From the NCBI GenBank assembly GCA_018222695.1, contig JAAEZV010000042.1, positions 1 through 10,360 on the forward strand: a stretch of DNA of 10,360 nucleotides, written 5' to 3'. The notes below the pieces were generated by a model that worked only from the letters and a program-made list of their open reading frames with translations, was not told the DNA's origin and did no database searches. This DNA is from Gammaproteobacteria bacterium. GTDB lineage: Bacteria > Pseudomonadota > Gammaproteobacteria > Pseudomonadales > Halieaceae. This document shows positions 7,896 through 10,360 of this stretch, one piece after another; the first letter of the stretch is position 1, and each line of letters opens with the position of its first letter. The position numbers and the translations under genes are program-made.

Positions 7896-7924
7896 ATGTT
7901 AATTGGATTCACATTAAATGTAAA
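7896..7924 (-). promoter_or_regulatory. Candidate sigma-70 promoter of the efflux operon
   Basis: On the minus strand, the -35 is TTTACA (7924-7919, 5 of 6 matches) and the -10 is TAACAT (7901-7896, 4 of 6), with an exact 17-base spacer. Transcription would begin near 7889, about 40 bases before the TTG start of the adaptor gene. The whole promoter is embedded in the 45-base palindrome, so a repressor on the palindrome would block polymerase directly. Confidence 0.6.
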
Positions 7925-7936
7925 TCCAATTAACAT
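7908..7936 (+). promoter_or_regulatory. Candidate mirror-image promoter towards ffs-dnaX
   Basis: On the plus strand, the -35 is TTCACA (7908-7913, 5 of 6 matches) and the -10 is TAACAT (7931-7936, 4 of 6), again with a 17-base spacer. It exists because the palindrome makes the two strands almost identical. The start would be near 7943. The two -35 boxes are only 5 bases apart, so the two polymerases could not bind at once. It may be active or merely a by-product of the symmetry. Confidence 0.4.
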
Positions 7937-7968
7937 TAGGGCAAAAGAACAGCTTTTGGCCGGTCAGC

Positions 7969-7997
7969 TTGCGTGTCTGCAGGGTTTTCGCGACACT
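7969..7997 (+). promoter_or_regulatory. Weak candidate promoter of the 4.5S RNA gene
   Basis: TTGCGT (7969-7974) and GACACT (7992-7997) are spaced by 17 bases, followed by a GC-rich discriminator (8000-8010). Each box matches consensus at only about 3 positions. A start near 8004 would give a leader of about 23 nt before the mature RNA, similar to the leader that RNase P removes from E. coli pre-4.5S RNA. The fit is suggestive, not strong. Confidence 0.3.
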
Positions 7998-8026
7998 AGC
8001 GGGCCCCGTCTTAGGGCGGGTTCTGT

Positions 8027-8136
8027 GGTGACTCGGATGGTCCCCTCGCAGCGATAAGTGATGAACCCCGCCAGGCCCGGAAGGGAGCAACGGTAGTTAC
8101 TGATTCGGGTGCCGGGGTGTGGCTGTCCGAGTCGCC
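8027..8136 (+). ncRNA. ffs: 4.5S RNA, signal recognition particle RNA
   Basis: RNA component of the bacterial signal recognition particle, which binds Ffh and targets membrane proteins to the inner membrane. The conserved tip of domain IV is clear: CCAGGCCCGGAAGGGAGCA around 8073-8091, close to E. coli TCAGGTCCGGAAGGAAGCA, followed by the GTGCCGGGGTGTGGCTG segment. The two ends, GGTGACTCGGA (8027-8037) and TCCGAGTCGCC (8126-8136), pair over 11 bases with one G-T wobble, closing the usual rod. At about 110 nt it matches the 114 nt of E. coli 4.5S RNA. Exact ends are inferred from this stem. Only 24 bases separate it from dnaX, an arrangement also known in Pseudomonas. Confidence 0.93.
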
Positions 8137-8160
8137 TCCTTTAATCGCGGATGGTCTGGC

Positions 8161-10182
8161 ATGTCTCATCAGGTTCTCGCCCGAAAATGGCGACCCGGCA
8201 ACTTCACCGAGATGGTCGGGCAGCAGCATGTGCTGCAAGCGCTGGTGAACGCGCTGGAATCCGGGCGACTCCATCATGCTTACTTGTTTACGGGCACCCG
8301 CGGCGTGGGCAAGACCACCGTTGCGCGGATTCTCGCAAAGTGTCTCAACTGTGACACTGGCGTCACTGCGACACCTTGTGGTGAGTGTGGGGCCTGCGCG
8401 GAAATTGCCGAGGGTCGATCGGTTGACCTGATTGAAGTCGATGCCGCGTCCAAGACAAAGGTCGAGGACACCCGTGAGTTGCTGGAAAACGTGCAGTACA
8501 CGCCGACCCATGCCCGCTACAAAATCTATTTGATCGACGAGGTGCACATGCTGTCTAACCACAGCTTTAACGCCTTGTTGAAAACGCTCGAGGAGCCGCC
8601 GCCTCACGCGATGTTCCTGCTGGCGACCACAGATCCTCAAAAACTGCCGGCAACGGTCCTCTCCCGGTGTCTGCAATTCAACCTGAAGAACATGCAGCCC
8701 GAGCAAATCGTGGCGCACCTGGAGCACATTCTGGGGGCGGAGTCTGTGAGCGCAGACGCCGAGGCGCTGGCGTTGATCGCCCGCGCTGCTGAAGGATCCA
8801 TGCGCGACGCACTGAGCCTGACGGATCAGGCCATCGCGTACGGTGAAGGCAAGCTGGTCGGCGCCGAGGTGGCAGAGATGCTGGGTACCGTAGACCGAGG
8901 CAGGGTGCTGGATCTGGTGGCAGCCATCCTCGACGAGGATCCCGCCGCGGTGCTGTCACTGGTGTCGCAGATAGCCGAGCACGCGCCCGATTTTGTCTCA
9001 ACGCTGGATGAACTGAGTAACATCCTGCACCAAATGACGATTGCCCAGACGGTTCCCGATGCGTTGGACACCAGTTGGCCGGACCAAGCCCGCATCGTCG
9101 AGCTCGCCGCACGGGCCACGATTGATGACACCCAGCTGTTTTGGCAGATGGCCGTCGGTGGGCGAAGAGAGGTGCATCTCGCCTCATCAGCCCGGGCAGG
9201 ACTGGAGATGATTCTGTTGCGGATGATCGCTTTCCGGCCCGCAGCGGTTTTTCAACCGCAAACCGCGGCGGGAGACTCCCCGGCAAAAAAGCCTGAACCA
9301 CCGGTAGCGCCGGTGGCTCTCGATGTGACGCCGGAAGCAACCCCTATCCCCAAAATCCAGAGCTCGGTTGATAGGGCCTCTGCAGCGTCTTTATCAGCAG
9401 AACCGCCGTCGTCACTCAATGGACGCGCGGCGCTACGGTCTTCAAAGAGCTCACCAACGAGGACCCCCGAGGCCGCCGAATCTGATGAGGTGACGACTCA
9501 GGCCGCGCAGCCAAAAGAAGCCAATGCCAGTCTGTTCGCCCAAGAGGTAGCGTCTGCAGGGGATAGTGTTGCGCCCTCAGATCTCTCTCGTGAGCCGTCA
9601 GTCAGTCGGCCGCGGGAGGCGCCTTCGAAAAATACCGCGGCGAATGGTGCGGCCGCCGCGCCCCAACCTGCCATCTCGCAGGCATCCGCACAGATGGGGC
9701 AGGCGCAAGAAGCCGACGAGACTCACTCAGGGCGAGTGAGCCTGGCGGATCTCAAAATGGAAAGCTGGCCCGAGCTGTTTGAAGCGTTTCAGTTCGGCGG
9801 CATCCTTCATAACATCGCTTTGAATCTTGAGTTGAGGGAGGTGGTGGGGGAGAAGGTAAGGTTCAATCTAGCTGAGCGTGATGCAACCCTGCTCAACGAG
9901 CGTCACCCGGCTCAGCTAGCGCAGGCGCTCAAGCGGCATTTAGGCCATGACGTCGGCGCCGAGATCACGGTGGCTGACCATAGCGGTCACACGCCTGCCA
10001 ATCACCGAGCGGCATTGGCAGCCGCCCGTCTTGCCGCCGCTGAGCAGGCTATCTCTAGCGATGATGCGCTGCACGCTTTAATGAAGGCCTTCGATGGTCA
10101 GATTATTCCCGGGAGTATCCGGCCCAACGTGGCCGACGGTGAGCCCGAGAGCCACGGTGCCGATAGCGAGAGTCGCGCGTGA
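8161..10182 (+). CDS. dnaX: DNA polymerase III subunits tau and gamma
   Basis: Clamp-loader ATPase of the replicative DNA polymerase, 673 residues as tau (E. coli tau is 643). Walker A is GTRGVGKT (45-52), a zinc site is formed by C64, C73, C76 and C79 as in E. coli, and Walker B is LIDEVH (124-129). Sensor 1 is ATTDPQK, the arginine finger is the SRC motif (R169), and sensor 2 is GSMRDALSLTDQ. A low-complexity Pro/Ala/Ser linker covers about 370-525, then comes the tau-specific C-terminal domain that binds the polymerase alpha subunit (VSLADLK to IRPNV). I chose ATG at 8161 because MSHQVLARKWRP is the usual N-terminus; the upstream GTG at 8119 lies inside the 4.5S RNA gene. A -1 frameshift element at 9270-9316 should also yield a 378-residue gamma. 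Confidence 0.98.
   Translation: MSHQVLARKWRPGNFTEMVGQQHVLQALVNALESGRLHHAYLFTGTRGVGKTTVARILAKCLNCDTGVTATPCGECGACAEIAEGRSVDLIEVDAASKTKVEDTRELLENVQYTPTHARYKIYLIDEVHMLSNHSFNALLKTLEEPPPHAMFLLATTDPQKLPATVLSRCLQFNLKNMQPEQIVAHLEHILGAESVSADAEALALIARAAEGSMRDALSLTDQAIAYGEGKLVGAEVAEMLGTVDRGRVLDLVAAILDEDPAAVLSLVSQIAEHAPDFVSTLDELSNILHQMTIAQTVPDALDTSWPDQARIVELAARATIDDTQLFWQMAVGGRREVHLASSARAGLEMILLRMIAFRPAAVFQPQTAAGDSPAKKPEPPVAPVALDVTPEATPIPKIQSSVDRASAASLSAEPPSSLNGRAALRSSKSSPTRTPEAAESDEVTTQAAQPKEANASLFAQEVASAGDSVAPSDLSREPSVSRPREAPSKNTAANGAAAAPQPAISQASAQMGQAQEADETHSGRVSLADLKMESWPELFEAFQFGGILHNIALNLELREVVGEKVRFNLAERDATLLNERHPAQLAQALKRHLGHDVGAEITVADHSGHTPANHRAALAAARLAAAEQAISSDDALHALMKAFDGQIIPGSIRPNVADGEPESHGADSESRA
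9270..9316 (+). other. dnaX: Programmed -1 ribosomal frameshift element producing gamma
   Basis: There are three parts, arranged as in E. coli dnaX. A Shine-Dalgarno-like GGGAG (9270-9274) ends 10 bases before the slippery heptamer A AAA AAG (9285-9291). The heptamer is in the correct zero-frame register, codons AAA (9286-9288) and AAG (9289-9291). Six bases later a perfect 7-bp hairpin follows, CCACCGG (9298-9304) and CCGGTGG (9310-9316) with loop TAGCG. After a -1 slip the ribosome reads GCC and then TGA (9294-9296), so gamma ends one alanine after the Lys-Lys pair and lacks the linker and alpha-binding domain. Use of the site is inferred from the E. coli precedent. Confidence 0.85.
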
Positions 10183-10240
10183 GTGACTGTGTCATCAGTT
10201 GGCTCTCGCTTGACGTTTGTAAGATAAATGACTGATTAAT
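10183..10240 (+). other. Short AT-rich dnaX-recR gap; ybaB absent
   Basis: Most gammaproteobacteria carry ybaB (about 330 bases) between dnaX and recR. Here only 58 bases lie between the dnaX stop and the recR ATG, and none of it translates to a YbaB fragment. The gap is more AT-rich than its neighbours and holds a TTGACG (10210-10215) without a good -10 partner, plus a three-codon frame ATG ACT GAT TAA (10228-10239) ending just before recR. No terminator is seen. Confidence 0.6.
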
Positions 10241-10360
10241 ATGAAATTAAGTCCATCTATTGAAGCGTTGATTGAAGGCCTGCGGCACCTGCCCGGAGTG
10301 GGGCCCAAGTCAGCCCAGCGCATGACCCTGCATTTGCTGGAAAGGGATCGCGAAGGGGCC
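10241..10360 (+). CDS. recR: Recombination mediator protein RecR (N-terminal 40 residues)
   Basis: RecR works with RecO (and RecF) to load RecA onto SSB-coated single-stranded DNA at gaps. The 40 residues in the window match the N-terminal helix-hairpin-helix region: [25 protein letters not shown], nearly the E. coli arrangement with [12 protein letters not shown] identical. The zinc finger and Toprim domain lie beyond the window. The ATG at 10241 corresponds to the E. coli start. No Shine-Dalgarno is visible in front; the preceding bases are AT-rich. It follows dnaX directly, without the usual intervening ybaB. Confidence 0.95.
   Translation, partial: MKLSPSIEALIEGLRHLPGVGPKSAQRMTLHLLERDREGA

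Larger units (their letters stand above)
7894..7938. promoter_or_regulatory. 45-base near-perfect palindrome, probable operator of the efflux operon
   Basis: The outer arms TAATGTTAATTGGATT (7894-7909) and AATCCAATTAACATTA (7923-7938) pair perfectly over 16 bases. Inside lies a second perfect dyad, ACATT (7911-7915) with AATGT (7917-7921), around A7916. The only mismatch is C7910/A7922, so 21 of 22 positions pair. TAATGT/ACATTA half-sites recur at 7894, 7911 and 7933, which would suit two TetR-type dimers binding side by side. The stretch is far more AT-rich than its surroundings. It sits 44 bases before the adaptor start and overlaps candidate promoters in both directions. The TetR regulator at 2915-3571 is the likely ligand; this is inference. 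Confidence 0.7.

Noticed and set aside
7942..7958. CAAAAG/CTTTTG hairpin downstream of the palindrome as a terminator
   Set aside because: The 6-bp stem is AT-rich and no T-run follows on either strand.
8119..8160. Upstream GTG start extending DnaX by 14 residues
   Set aside because: It lies within the 4.5S RNA gene and the extra residues do not resemble DnaX; MSHQVLARKWRP at 8161 is the family N-terminus.
8011..9340. Long minus-strand frames opposite ffs and dnaX (238 and 220 codons)
   Set aside because: They run antisense to strongly conserved genes, have no family resemblance and no suitable start context.
10210..10238. recR promoter with TTGACG as -35
   Set aside because: At a 17-base spacing the -10 would be TGATTA, a poor match; no spacing of 15-19 gives a good hexamer.

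Overview
The window looks like the chromosome of a gammaproteobacterium, probably a marine, moderately GC-rich one. The grounds are a 4.5S RNA gene directly upstream of dnaX, a Gammaproteobacteria-type dnaX recoding site, and RecR and DnaX sequences close to the E. coli and Pseudomonas types. Assignment to a family such as Halieaceae/OM60 is only a guess. No integrase, transposase, CRISPR array or phage gene is visible.

Layout: everything from position 1 to 7850 is on the minus strand, and everything from about 8027 onward is on the plus strand. Reading the minus strand from its upstream end (right to left), there is first a three-gene efflux operon: membrane fusion protein (7850-6708), RND permease (6711-3568) and TetR-type regulator (3571-2915). 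Both junctions are 4-base ATGA overlaps, so the genes are probably translationally coupled. No outer-membrane channel gene is present. Next come a tRNA-Arg(UCU) with its own candidate promoter (2738-2814) and, 28 bases further on, a polytopic membrane protein that resembles the CPBP/Abi family but lacks its catalytic residues (2709-1753). Last is a pair formed by an ASCH-domain protein (1660-1160) and a DAO-family FAD-dependent oxidoreductase (1160 to beyond the window edge), whose stop and start share one base.

The divergent region (7851-8026) holds a 45-base near-perfect palindrome (7894-7938). It carries candidate promoters pointing both ways and looks like the operator/promoter of the efflux operon, the obvious ligand being the operon's own TetR protein. 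A separate weak promoter candidate precedes the 4.5S RNA gene.

The plus-strand side is a housekeeping cluster: ffs (4.5S SRP RNA), dnaX (clamp-loader tau/gamma) and the start of recR. Within dnaX there is a complete E. coli-like -1 programmed frameshift element: an internal Shine-Dalgarno-like GGGAG, an in-frame A AAA AAG heptamer and a downstream hairpin, with a -1 frame stop one codon after the slip. ybaB, which normally sits between dnaX and recR, is absent; only 58 bases separate them.

I see no wholly new system. The best leads are the symmetric palindromic promoter, the dnaX recoding element, the missing ybaB, the altered proton-relay positions of the RND pump, and the tRNA-linked degenerate CPBP-like gene.
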